Below are positions 1 to 12,813 of a DNA stretch of 56,576 nucleotides, piece by piece. The stretch is from JBBQKP01 sp038326995. Lineage in GTDB: Bacteria; Planctomycetota; Phycisphaerae; Tepidisphaerales; Tepidisphaeraceae. Numbering within the stretch: position 1 is the stretch's first letter; each line of letters begins with the position of its first letter. The notes beneath the pieces are model-generated. The model saw only the letters and a program-made list of their open reading frames with translations. It was not told the DNA's origin and ran no database searches. The position numbers were made by a program, and so were the translations under genes. The stretch is taken from contig JBBQKP010000001.1 in assembly GCA_038326995.1 (NCBI GenBank), positions 1 through 56,576 of the forward strand. Direction: 5' to 3'.

Positions 1-3000
1 AGCTACTCACTCGCCGAAGCCCGCTACACGACTGACGAATGTCGCGCCCTTCGCCTGACCTTCGGCATGCCGTTCCGCGTGACGCTTCGCCTCATCCGCA
101 AGGACAAGAGCGACATCATCGAAGAAGCCATTTATCTCGGCGAAATCCCGATCATGATCGGCGGCGGCGAGTTCATCATCAACGGCTCTGAGCGCGTGAT
201 CGTGAATCAGCTCCACCGCTCGCCCGGCGTCGACTTCCTCGTCGAAGTTTCTGAAGGCGACCGACCGCTTCATGCCTTCCGCATCATCCCAGAGCGCGGA
301 AGCTGGATCGAGTGCGGCGTCACCAAGAAAGACTCCCTGGCGGTTCGAATCGACCAGTCCTCGAAGATTCCCGCAACTACGTTTCTTCGCGCTTTGGATT
401 CCAAATACAGCGGCAACGAAGCCATAATCCGCGAGTTCTACACTGTAGAAAACGTCAAGGTCGGCCAGCTTCAGCCCCAATACTACGCCGCCGCCTCAAT
501 CATCGATCAGGAATCGGGCGAAGAGCTCGTCAAGGCTGGGGCACAGCTTGGCGACGCGATCGCGAAGATCCAAGCCGCCCCGAAGCTCAAGAGCATCGCG
601 TGCATCACCGATGTGAAGGACAATCTCGTCCTCAATACGCTCGCCGACGATAACGCCAACAGCCACGAAGAAGCCCTCATGCGTATCTACGCGCGGCTTC
701 GTCCGGGCAACCCGCCACAACTCGAAAAAGCCAAGACGCTGTTCCAGGAAAAGTTCTTCGACGAAGCACGCTATCGACTCGGCCGCGTCGGCCGATTCCG
801 CACGAACCGCAAGTTCGAGCAGAACGTGCCCGAAACCGAGATGGTTCTCCGCTCGGAAGACCTCGTGAACTCGCTGAAATACCTCATGCAGCTGCGCGAC
901 CCGCAGGGCAAAGGGTACGTCGACGATATCGATCACCTGGGCAACCGACGCCTGCGAACCATCGACGAACTGGCCCAGGAAGAACTCCGTAAGGGTTTCC
1001 TCAAGCTCAAACGCACCGTCCAGGAGCGAATGAGCCTGAAAGACCCCAACGAGGTCACCAAGATTGCCGAGCTGGTCAACAGCAAGAGCATCTCTTCGGC
1101 GATCGACTTCTTCTTCGGTCGCGGCGAGCTCTCTCAGGTGGTCGATCAGACCAACCCATTGAGCCAGCTCACACACGAAAGACGCCTGTCGGCCCTTGGG
1201 CCTGGCGGCTTGAACCGAAAACGCGCGGGCTTCGAAGTACGCGACGTTCACATCTCCCACTACGGCCGAATCTGTCCGATCGAAACGCCTGAAGGCACGA
1301 ACATCGGACTGATTGCGTCGCTTTCCATCTACTCAGACATCGACGAATACGGCTTCCTCATCACGCCTTACCGCGTGGTCGAAGACAGCAAAACCAACGG
1401 CCAGATCAAGTACCTTCGCGCCGACGAAGAAATGAAGGCCGTCCTCGCTCCGCCCGATGCGGTAGACGTCGACGGCGTGCTGAAGAAGGGCACGACGCTC
1501 GCCCGCGTTCAAGGCGACTTGAACTCCGTCAGTTCACGAGATGTTCAGTACATCGATATCTCGCCCAAACAGACCGTGTCGGTGTCTGCCGCGCTCATTC
1601 CGTTCCTCGAGCACGATGACGCGAACCGAGCCCTGATGGGATCGAACATGCAGCGCCAAGGCGTTCCGCTCCTGCGGACCGACCCGCCGGTGGTCGCGAC
1701 TGGTCTGGAAAGACCCGTTGCAGCCAACAGTGGTCTACTGGTCCGCGCAGAACGCGCGGGTCTGGTGACATACTGTGACAGCCAGCGTCTTCTCATTGAC
1801 AACGCCGACGAATACGTCTTCCGTAAATTCGTAGGCCTGAACGAGCGGACCTGTCAAAACCAGAAGCCGATCGTGAAGAAGGGTCAGCGCGTCAAGAAGG
1901 GCCAGATCCTGGCCGACGGTGCGGCGACATATCAGGGCGAACTCGCCCTGGGCCGCAACGTACTCGTCGCGTTCATGACATTCGACGGCTACAACTTCGA
2001 AGATGCCATCGTGATCTCCGAGCGACTCGTGAAGGAAGACACCTACACCTCGATTCACATCGAAGCGTACGACGTCGAAATTCGCGAGACCAAGCTGGGC
2101 CGTGAAGAATTCACGCGTGACATCCCTAACGTCAGCGAAAAGGCACTGAATAACCTCGACGAGGCGGGCATCGTTCGCGTGGGAACACGCGTCGGTGCTG
2201 GTGATATCCTCGTGGGCAAAATCAGCCCCAAGAGCAAGAGTGAACTGACGCCCGAAGAAAAGCTGCTCCATGCGATCTTCGGCCGGGCAGGTGAAGACGT
2301 GAAGAACGACTCGCTCGAAATGCCCGCGGGCGAAGAAGGCGTCGTCATCGGCGCTCAGCGGTTCAGCCGCCGAATGCACATGACCGACGACCAGAAGAAG
2401 GTGCTTAAGAAGGACATCGAACGCTACGAGCGTGAGATGGACCTTAAGAGCATCCAGATCTTCAAAGACATGATCATCGAGATCAACGAAGTCGCGGGCA
2501 CGGAAATGGTCGATCCTGGCACCCGCCAGAAAGTCGCCAAGAGCGAAAACCCCGACGTCGTGCTCGAACAGATCGAAACCTTCAAGACCGACTGGATCAA
2601 GGGCAGTAAAGAAGCCAAAGATCAGGCAATGAACACCTATTCCAGGTTCTGGCCGCGAATTATCGCAGTCAGCAAGGAAAAGGCGCGCAAAGTCGATCAC
2701 ATGAAGCGTGGGGACGAACTCGCCAGCGGCGTCCTGGAAATGGTCAAGATTTACATCGCGACCAAACGCCAGCTTTCTGTCGGCGATAAGATGGCTGGTC
2801 GGCACGGGAACAAGGGCGTCATCGCCCGAATCGTCCCCGAGCAGGACATGCCGTTCCTCGAAGACGGTTCGCCCGTCGATATTCTGCTCAACCCGCTGGG
2901 CGTGCCCAGCCGTATGAATGTCGGGCAGATTCTCGAAACCCACCTGGGCTGGGCTGCAGCAGTTCTCGGCTTTCAGGCCGTCACTCCCGTGTTCGACGGT

Positions 3001-3573
3001 GCGACCGAAGGTGAAATCTTCGACGCCGTTGAAGAAGCGAACAAGTCGACGATCGAGAAGCGTAAAGAACGTGAAAAGAAGGGCATCCCGCTCGGCAATC
3101 GCGAGTTCGACGTCGTCATGCCCTACGGCGGAAAGCTACAACTCTTTGACGGCCGCACCGGCGAGCCGTTCGAGCAGAAGACCACTGTCGGCTATCTATA
3201 TATGATGAAGCTGCACCACCTGGTCGACGATAAAATCCACGCCCGAAGCACCGGACCCTACTCACTCATCACCCAACAGCCGCTCGGCGGCAAGGCTCGC
3301 ACCGGCGGCCAGCGATTCGGGGAGATGGAAGTCTGGGGCCTCGAGGCCTACGGCGCGGCCTACATCCTCCAGGAACTGCTCACCGTCAAATCCGATGACG
3401 TCGAAGGACGTACCAAGATTTACGAGAGCATGGTTAAGGGCACCAACTCACTCGAGGCCGGCACCCCCGTCAGCTTCGACGTGCTGTGCAACGAAATCCG
3501 AGGCCTGGGACTCAATATCCAACTGGAGAAGAAGAACGGCGTCAGCTCGCCGGTCGATGAAGACCTGATGTAA
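1..3573 (+). CDS. rpoB: RNA polymerase beta subunit (5' end outside window)
   Basis: Catalytic beta subunit of RNA polymerase; with beta' it forms the active-site cleft. The frame is open from base 1, so the N-terminal part lies upstream of the window. The first ATG in the frame (67) is internal, because the residues before it already match the family (the stretch leading to MPFRVTLRL and then YLGEIPIM). Visible hallmarks are INGSERVIVNQLHRSPG, the rifampicin-pocket region (SQLTHERRLSALGPGGL followed by HYGRICPIETPEGTNIGLI), NFEDAIVISERL, GDKMAGRHGNKGV and the C-terminal GGKARTGGQRFGEMEVWGLE. It ends at TAA 3571-3573. Unusually, rpoC does not follow directly: 666 bp with two small genes intervene. 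Confidence 0.98.
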   Translation, partial: SYSLAEARYTTDECRALRLTFGMPFRVTLRLIRKDKSDIIEEAIYLGEIPIMIGGGEFIINGSERVIVNQLHRSPGVDFLVEVSEGDRPLHAFRIIPERGSWIECGVTKKDSLAVRIDQSSKIPATTFLRALDSKYSGNEAIIREFYTVENVKVGQLQPQYYAAASIIDQESGEELVKAGAQLGDAIAKIQAAPKLKSIACITDVKDNLVLNTLADDNANSHEEALMRIYARLRPGNPPQLEKAKTLFQEKFFDEARYRLGRVGRFRTNRKFEQNVPETEMVLRSEDLVNSLKYLMQLRDPQGKGYVDDIDHLGNRRLRTIDELAQEELRKGFLKLKRTVQERMSLKDPNEVTKIAELVNSKSISSAIDFFFGRGELSQVVDQTNPLSQLTHERRLSALGPGGLNRKRAGFEVRDVHISHYGRICPIETPEGTNIGLIASLSIYSDIDEYGFLITPYRVVEDSKTNGQIKYLRADEEMKAVLAPPDAVDVDGVLKKGTTLARVQGDLNSVSSRDVQYIDISPKQTVSVSAALIPFLEHDDANRALMGSNMQRQGVPLLRTDPPVVATGLERPVAANSGLLVRAERAGLVTYCDSQRLLIDNADEYVFRKFVGLNERTCQNQKPIVKKGQRVKKGQILADGAATYQGELALGRNVLVAFMTFDGYNFEDAIVISERLVKEDTYTSIHIEAYDVEIRETKLGREEFTRDIPNVSEKALNNLDEAGIVRVGTRVGAGDILVGKISPKSKSELTPEEKLLHAIFGRAGEDVKNDSLEMPAGEEGVVIGAQRFSRRMHMTDDQKKVLKKDIERYEREMDLKSIQIFKDMIIEINEVAGTEMVDPGTRQKVAKSENPDVVLEQIETFKTDWIKGSKEAKDQAMNTYSRFWPRIIAVSKEKARKVDHMKRGDELASGVLEMVKIYIATKRQLSVGDKMAGRHGNKGVIARIVPEQDMPFLEDGSPVDILLNPLGVPSRMNVGQILETHLGWAAAVLGFQAVTPVFDGATEGEIFDAVEEANKSTIEKRKEREKKGIPLGNREFDVVMPYGGKLQLFDGRTGEPFEQKTTVGYLYMMKLHHLVDDKIHARSTGPYSLITQQPLGGKARTGGQRFGEMEVWGLEAYGAAYILQELLTVKSDDVEGRTKIYESMVKGTNSLEAGTPVSFDVLCNEIRGLGLNIQLEKKNGVSSPVDEDLM

Positions 3574-3636
3574 AGCAACTGCCGAGTTAGATCCAGTGGA
3601 TCTTCGTAAGTGCTCTCGCAATAGAAGGAAGCTGTC

Positions 3637-3888
3637 GTGCTGTTCGAGATAGTCGGTCCCATCAACAGCATAGAAGTCATCGCGACAGGAAGCGGCGTAC
3701 GGACGCGAAAAGAACTTTCTAAGCGTTTCGGTCACTCAGGCGCACGGTGGCGTAAGTTAAAAGGACTTGCCACCGTACGATTGATGGACACTTCGCCCAG
3801 AACTTCGCTTCGAAAGGCCGAGGTCCATTGGTACGAAGCTCACGGAATCGGCAAGGTGCTTTTCAAGATCAAACGATATGTCGACTAA
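3637..3888 (+). CDS. Small conserved protein of unknown function in the rpoB-rpoC gap
   Basis: An 83-residue protein with a GTG start, preceded by a purine-rich AAGGAA about 8 nt upstream. No function is known to me. The C-terminal half has a distinctive pattern (RWRKLKG, then KAEVHWYEAHGIG, ending KIKRY) that I recall from small uncharacterised proteins scattered in cyanobacteria and planctomycetes; this recall could not be checked. There is no signal peptide or membrane segment, and the protein is basic. Its last 11 bp overlap the start of the next small gene, which implies translational coupling. Base use is less GC-rich than in rpoB and rpoC, consistent with an inserted cassette. It would be co-transcribed with rpoB unless a promoter lies in 3574-3636; I see no terminator hairpin there. 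Confidence 0.7.
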   Translation: MLFEIVGPINSIEVIATGSGVRTRKELSKRFGHSGARWRKLKGLATVRLMDTSPRTSLRKAEVHWYEAHGIGKVLFKIKRYVD

Positions 3889-4189
3889 AATCACCCCATC
3901 TCTCCGAACACCACAAAACAAGAGCAAGCCATCTCGTTCGAAGATTACCTCATCAAACGTAGCTAATATCAGTGTGATCTGCGTCAAAAATGGTGAGTTT
4001 ACTAGCGAGTTGCACGTCGGTAAGGTTTACCTTTTGGAAAAATCTGAACCAGGTGATCTTGAAACGAATCTCAGGATAATCGACGAGTCAGGCGAATCTT
4101 ACCTCTATCCGGCGACATGGTTTGAGTCAGTACAAGTTTCCAACCGAGCGATCAAAATCATTCGACACGCCCAGAAAATAGCCTGCTGA
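3878..4189 (+). CDS. Small conserved protein of unknown function, second gene of the rpoB-rpoC cassette
   Basis: A 103-residue protein whose ATG lies inside the end of the preceding small gene (11-bp overlap). The first 30 or so residues are Lys/Ser/Thr-rich and probably disordered. The rest contains VICVKNGEF, a mid-region LHVGKVYLL and the strongly patterned RIIDESGESYLYPATWF. That last pattern (IDESGEDYLYP in other members, from memory) marks a family of very small proteins of unknown function that are often found beside mobile or toxin-antitoxin-like genes. No catalytic motif is visible. A beta-rich single domain with a Lys-containing strand and an acidic turn is an inference. A two-gene toxin-antitoxin-like or accessory cassette is possible but unproven. 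Confidence 0.7.
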   Translation: MSTKITPSLRTPQNKSKPSRSKITSSNVANISVICVKNGEFTSELHVGKVYLLEKSEPGDLETNLRIIDESGESYLYPATWFESVQVSNRAIKIIRHAQKIAC

Positions 4190-4239
4190 TCGCAGTCTGC
4201 ATGATAGTTAGAATTCATACGAATCAATCGAGAAATAAC

Positions 4240-8646
<4,407 letters not shown>

Positions 8647-8690
8647 GGTTCGACGACATCAGGGCAAAAGATGCTGTATCAAAGCAATTG

Positions 8691-8716
8691 GAGACCGCCT
8701 TCGGGCGGTCTCTTTT
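8691..8716 (+). terminator. Intrinsic terminator after rpoC
   Basis: A perfect 9-bp GC-rich stem (8691-8699 with 8704-8712) closed by a TTCG tetraloop is followed by TTTT and a T-rich tail. It lies 45 bp after the rpoC stop and should end the rpoB-cassette-rpoC transcript. Confidence 0.9.
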
Positions 8717-8839
8717 GCGTAAGTGGTTCTCTTTCAAACCTCTCTGTCTTGCAACGCGCGTCCCAAGCCCGTGAGCGGTCGAGACCTTCTTAATTTACAG
8801 ACAGTTTCAGATCGAAATCGCCTTGAATATTGATCGTTC

Positions 8840-9796
8840 GTGGCCGAGTGTGATGTCGCACGCGTAGAATACTTTGTCGTCCCAGCGATATTCACACCGA
8901 CCTTCACATTGCCTCTTCCACTCCAACAAATTCGCGACGCAGACGGGCCGCCACAACAGATCTCGGCGTGGATTCAAGGCCGCGCCAGACGGCTTGTCGA
9001 GGTGCTGCTCGAAGCGGAAGTCAGCGACGTTCTGGGCAGACCCAATTACGCTCGCACGAACGCACGCGGCTCTCGAAACGGCTACAAGCTTCGCTGGCTG
9101 AAAGTCGGACAGACCAAACTGCGAATGCGCCTGCCTCAGCTCCGCGACACCGACGAGCCGTTTCAGTCGTGCGTCTGGAGAATGCTCAAGTCCAATTGCC
9201 CCGCGCTCGACGGTTTCATCCTCTCGCTCTACGCCCACGGCCCTTCGGCTGCACTGCTCAGGCGGTTTATCGACTTCGTCGATTGCGGTCAGACGCAGTA
9301 CACGCCCGGCGAGCCAGCGCTCGAACAGGCAGCCCTGACTCTCGGTCAAGACATTCAGCACCACCGAACGATCGACCTGCGGCGAGTCTTGCCCGTGTGC
9401 TTGTCCATCTGCACGATCGACGCTCGCATACCCGGCCCGTCTCCACTACCCGCTGGCGATTCATCGTCCGATCAACGTTTTGTCGTGTGCTTCGCCAAGT
9501 GTGCCAACGCAGCAGAGGAAGTCCTGAGCGTCACGGACGTGACCGCTGACGCGCCACAACACGACGAGGTCACGATCAGACGCATCATCACGGAGCTGAG
9601 AGATCGCGGCCTGGCGCCTCCGCTTTTGCTCGGCGGCGTGTCGAGTGAGGAAATTCGTTCCTGCGTTTCGTCGCTCTACCCGCTCCGCCAGAGACTTGGA
9701 TACTGGGACGACCTCTTCAGGACCGGACGCCAGAGACTCTCCAGCGATGTGATGCCGCTCGCTTTGACCGGCTATCGGCAACTGATCGATACATGA
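8840..9796 (+). CDS. IS256/mutator-type transposase derivative, C-terminally truncated and without the full catalytic triad
   Basis: A 318-residue frame starting at GTG (an in-frame stop lies 9 bp upstream; the exact start is uncertain). Residues about 43-110 match the N-terminal part of IS256-family transposases: an alpha-helical segment, EAEVSDVLGR, RGSRNGYK, then a strand pair ending LRMRLPQLRDTDEPFQS. Residues 123-145 (ALDGFILSLYAHG) match the ALVLALYAQG-like stretch. The first catalytic aspartate seems kept (D194 in CTIDARI, where the family has a VDA motif). The place of the second aspartate (family SDAH/SDGH) reads LLLGGVSSEE at about 262-271, so it is lost, and the frame ends before the third residue. 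There are no terminal inverted repeats. With no internal stops over 957 bp, it may be exapted as a DNA-binding protein instead of a dead IS. Confidence 0.65.
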   Translation: MAECDVARVEYFVVPAIFTPTFTLPLPLQQIRDADGPPQQISAWIQGRARRLVEVLLEAEVSDVLGRPNYARTNARGSRNGYKLRWLKVGQTKLRMRLPQLRDTDEPFQSCVWRMLKSNCPALDGFILSLYAHGPSAALLRRFIDFVDCGQTQYTPGEPALEQAALTLGQDIQHHRTIDLRRVLPVCLSICTIDARIPGPSPLPAGDSSSDQRFVVCFAKCANAAEEVLSVTDVTADAPQHDEVTIRRIITELRDRGLAPPLLLGGVSSEEIRSCVSSLYPLRQRLGYWDDLFRTGRQRLSSDVMPLALTGYRQLIDT

Positions 9797-9831
9797 GATA
9801 TACAAAAGGTGGCGAACACGCTCACGCCCGA

Positions 9832-11142
9832 TCACCCCCGATACGCCCGAAACACCAGCGCCGCGTTTTGCCCGCCGATGCTGTACGCGGTGCTCAGTGC
9901 CGATCGAATTTCGCCCGTGCGGGCTTCGCCTGAAACGTTCAGTTTCATCGCGGTCTTTTCGGGCCGCGTGTTGATCGCGGGTGGGGCGATCTGATTGGCC
10001 ACCGACATCACCGCGATCGCCACTTCCACGCCACCTCCCGCGGCAAGGCTGCCGAGCTGCGATTTCACGGGCGACATTTTCATACGACTCAGTTCATCGC
10101 CCAGCGCCAGCTTCAGCCCGTTCAGCTCAGCCGCGTCGTGCGATGCGATACCCACGCCGTGCGGAATCAATAGGTCCACATCGATCGCGTTCGTCTTGGC
10201 GTCGCGCAGTGCGTTACGAATCGCCGCCGCGTAGCTCTTTCCCGTCGGATCGGGTTCGGTCGTGCTGTAGGCGTCATGACTCGCTGCAAATCCGGTCAGC
10301 TCCGCGTAGATCGTCGCGCCGCGAGCCTTCGCGTGCTCGAGCTCTTCCAGGATCAACAGCCCGCCGCCTTCTGCGATCGCGGTGCCGCTCGCCTGCGTGT
10401 CGAACGGCCGAACCGCGTCCGGTCCCTCTCCGCCGCTTTCGTTCAGCCTCTTGAGCAGTGTTTGCCGGACCATGCCCATCGGGTTCAGCTTCGATTCCGC
10501 GCCGCCGCAAATCGCCAGATCCGCCTTGCCGCGCTGAATCGTCCGAAACGCCTCGCCGATCGCCAGATGGCTGCTCGCATCCGCACACGTAATCGTGTTC
10601 GACGGCCCCATCAACCCGTGAATGATCGTCACATGACACGCCAGCATGTTCGGCAAATATTTCAAGAGCCATAGCGGTGTAAGCTGACCCATGCCGTCGT
10701 TTCCCCATTTCTTCAGATCGAATCCAGTCGAGCCCGGCCCGTCGCGCGCCACATCAAACGCCGCGGTCAGTTCATTCAGCTCACAGCAGATCAGCCCCGC
10801 GCCGATGTTGCACCCAAACCGCTCGGGCGTGAGCGTCGGGTTTTCGGTATAAGCCTGCGACGCGATCTTCGCATCCTTGAACGCATCGTCCGCCGCGATG
10901 ACCGCGAGCTCGATATCGCGCGCCATCACCTTCGTCGCCTTGCGATAACTCTTGGGCACGAAGTCGTTGATCTTGTATGCCGGCACCTGCCCGCCCACGC
11001 GACAACCCAGCCCGTCGGGCGAAAACAGCGTGATCGGCCCGATCCCGCTTCGGCCCGCAAGCAGCGCCTCCCACGTCGCGGCCTTGCCGATGCCCAGTGG
11101 CGAAACCATTCCAATACCCGTGACGACGACGCGTTTGTCCAT
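9832..11142 (-). CDS. Beta-ketoacyl-ACP synthase (FabF-like) with altered active site
   Basis: A 436-aa thiolase-fold condensing enzyme related to FabF/KAS II, which joins malonyl-ACP to an acyl chain. The N-terminus VVVTGIGMVSPLG is typical. The nucleophile seems kept as C186 (ITCADASSH), and the first histidine as H328 (IPHGVGIASHD). In the second-histidine motif, normally KSxxGH, it reads KSQLGS (K360 kept, S365 in place of His). The usual GFGGTN near the C-terminus reads SIGGQN. These changes affect decarboxylation and gating, so it may be a divergent condensing enzyme, or a partner subunit like polyketide chain-length factors (which instead lose the Cys). It stands alone with no ACP, ketoreductase or FabH nearby. 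No ribosome-binding site is evident; a TAAACT box ends 6 nt before the ATG. Confidence 0.88.
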   Translation of the reverse strand: MDKRVVVTGIGMVSPLGIGKAATWEALLAGRSGIGPITLFSPDGLGCRVGGQVPAYKINDFVPKSYRKATKVMARDIELAVIAADDAFKDAKIASQAYTENPTLTPERFGCNIGAGLICCELNELTAAFDVARDGPGSTGFDLKKWGNDGMGQLTPLWLLKYLPNMLACHVTIIHGLMGPSNTITCADASSHLAIGEAFRTIQRGKADLAICGGAESKLNPMGMVRQTLLKRLNESGGEGPDAVRPFDTQASGTAIAEGGGLLILEELEHAKARGATIYAELTGFAASHDAYSTTEPDPTGKSYAAAIRNALRDAKTNAIDVDLLIPHGVGIASHDAAELNGLKLALGDELSRMKMSPVKSQLGSLAAGGGVEVAIAVMSVANQIAPPAINTRPEKTAMKLNVSGEARTGEIRSALSTAYSIGGQNAALVFRAYRG

Positions 11143-11148
11143 CCGAAC

Positions 11149-11154
11149 AGTTTA
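11149..11154 (-). promoter_or_regulatory. Candidate -10 box before the ketoacyl synthase
   Basis: On the minus strand TAAACT is followed by 6 nt and the ATG. No good -35 is seen. It matches the short -10-to-start spacing found at several other genes here. Confidence 0.35.
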
Positions 11155-11829
11155 GGATGGATCGCCCAATGTGGGTAGAGGCGCGGCCTGCAGTCGCCAA
11201 CAGATGATCAGCATTATTCAAAACTTTTTTTCCATGACAGAATTGAAATTGATTTCTCTCCGTCACGATTGAGGTCTTGAAACATTTGGCAACCGCAGGA
11301 GGACTACACGTCTTCATGGTTTGCGATTGGTCCTTGTTTCGCCGCGGGCGCGAGCCTGCGGAAGCACGCGAAGTTGTCGAGCGATGTTGGGTCGAGACGC
11401 GCGCGAGGAAGAGGAGGCGCTTCAGATTTGCGCGCCCGTCTCGATGCGCTCATGCGCGAATGGGACAGATGGTGCAGAAGCGGTGGAGATATGAGTCTGA
11501 AACACTCGGGTGACATCGAAGTCGAACTCAAATGTGCGCATTTCGAGTGGGCCGGGGTGAGGATGGTCGGCGTAAGATGAGCGGCGGCCGGGAGATGGAG
11601 CGAGGGAGGGGTGAAAAGAGTATCGACAAAAGGGTGGTAAATAGGCGCAAAATGGTGGTTGATGACGGCGAAATGGTGCGAATGGGCGCAAATCGGCGGC
11701 GAATGTCGGGCGGCGAATGTCGGGCGGCGAATGTTGGGCGGCGATTCAGAAAGCCGTTTCAAACTTCGACAACGGAAGAAAAAATCCTGAGCGAGAGTCG
11801 CACACCGAACTTCAATATGACGAAAAATC
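11155..11829. other. Non-coding stretch between ketoacyl synthase and ABC permease genes
   Basis: About 675 bp with no gene I can support. Open frames on both strands are low-complexity (His/Pro/Ser-rich on minus, Arg/Gly-rich on plus) and stem from purine-rich simple sequence. It holds the 14-bp tandem repeat described separately. It lies upstream of the minus-strand ketoacyl synthase and downstream of the ABC operon, so it may contain the ketoacyl synthase promoter and the ABC terminator, but no clear hairpin-T-tract was found. Confidence 0.5.
11694..11746. repeat. 14-bp tandem repeat, about four copies
   Basis: The unit CGGGCGGCGAATGT occurs twice exactly (11707-11720 and 11721-11734), preceded by a copy lacking one G and followed by a partial copy with one change. 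Similar but looser GCGAAATGGTGCG-type sequence precedes it. The length is not a multiple of 3, which fits non-coding DNA. Confidence 0.8.
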
Positions 11830-12798
11830 TTAGAGCTTGGCGGCTTCTTTTTTCGGGTCGAACTGGTCGCGCAGGCCGTCGCCGAGGAAGTTGAGGGCGA
11901 GCAGGGTGATGCTTAGAAGTAAGCAGGGAAAGAGGAGCATCCACCACTCGGGATTAAGTGTGCGGGTCGCGTTAATGCGGTTCTCGGCGGCGAGGGCGCC
12001 CCAGGTGGGCAGGGTCGGATCGACGCCGATGCCGAGGAAGCTGAGGAATGATTCCGCGAGGATGGCCTGTGGGATGGTGAGGGTGGCGTAGACGGCAATG
12101 GGCCCGACGAGGTTGGGCAGAATGTGCCGGAGAAAGATGCGAAGCTGAGGCAGGCCGACGGCGTGGCAGGCCTCGATGAAGGGCTGAGACCGGAGCGAAA
12201 GGACCTGGCCGCGAATGACGCGGGCCATGGTGAGCCAGCTGACCAGGCCGATGGCGAGGAACATGACGATGAGGGAGGCGATGCGGGAGGGGAAAACGCT
12301 TTTGAGAGGGTCTTCGAGGGCGATCTTGAAAAGGAGGACCAGGAGGATGTAGGGCAGGCCGTAGAGGACATCGACGACTCGCATGAGCAGGGAGTCGATC
12401 CATCCGCCGCGGAAGCCTGCGATCAGGCCGACGGTGACGCCGAGCGAGACGCTGATGGCGGCGGCGGCGAAACCGATGGCGAGCGAGATCGACCCGCCCA
12501 AGAGCGCCCGGCCCAGCACGCTTCGGCCGAAGGAATCGGTGCCCATGACGTAGCCGATGCGTTCGAGTGAGGGCGGTTGGCGTTCGTCGCCGCGGTTGCG
12601 AAGCTCGTAGGAAATTTCGCCCCTGGAAGCGAGCGTAAGGGGCATCGATAGCAGGCTCGACCCGGCGATCAGGAGCAGAATCAGGCCGCCGAAGAAGATA
12701 CGCGGTTTGGAGCGGGCGATATTCAGAAATCGTGCGAAAAACCCGGGCCTAGCGGGCTGAATGAGGATGGCAGAGGTTGGCAGGGTGACTGCGGTCAT
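11830..12798 (-). CDS. ABC transporter permease, DppC/OppC type
   Basis: A 322-aa inner-membrane permease of a peptide/nickel-type importer. There is one N-terminal membrane helix (about 33-53), a periplasmic loop, then the GTDSFGRSVLGRALLGG motif typical of DppC/OppC and five more hydrophobic helices. The cytoplasmic EAA-like loop (EACHAVGLPQLRIFLRHILPN) that docks on the ATPase is intact. The C-terminus LNFLGDGLRDQFDPK is classic for the family. It lies 15 bp after the DppB-type gene, in one operon with the binding protein. No ATP-binding subunit gene follows, so ATPases must come from elsewhere. Confidence 0.93.
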   Translation of the reverse strand: MTAVTLPTSAILIQPARPGFFARFLNIARSKPRIFFGGLILLLIAGSSLLSMPLTLASRGEISYELRNRGDERQPPSLERIGYVMGTDSFGRSVLGRALLGGSISLAIGFAAAAISVSLGVTVGLIAGFRGGWIDSLLMRVVDVLYGLPYILLVLLFKIALEDPLKSVFPSRIASLIVMFLAIGLVSWLTMARVIRGQVLSLRSQPFIEACHAVGLPQLRIFLRHILPNLVGPIAVYATLTIPQAILAESFLSFLGIGVDPTLPTWGALAAENRINATRTLNPEWWMLLFPCLLLSITLLALNFLGDGLRDQFDPKKEAAKL

Positions 12799-12813
12799 TT
12801 CGAGTGCAGACGA

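Noticed and set aside
1735..2943. Long minus-strand frame inside rpoB (402 codons)
   Set aside because: An antisense shadow of a high-GC gene; composition rich in Asp/Phe/His/Leu with no motif.
4201..4239. Upstream ATG of rpoC giving 13 extra residues
   Set aside because: No ribosome-binding site and no family resemblance; the ATG at 4240 gives the usual N-terminus.
11304..11762. Minus-strand 152-codon frame in the non-coding gap
   Set aside because: Low-complexity His/Pro/Ser sequence produced by simple repeats.
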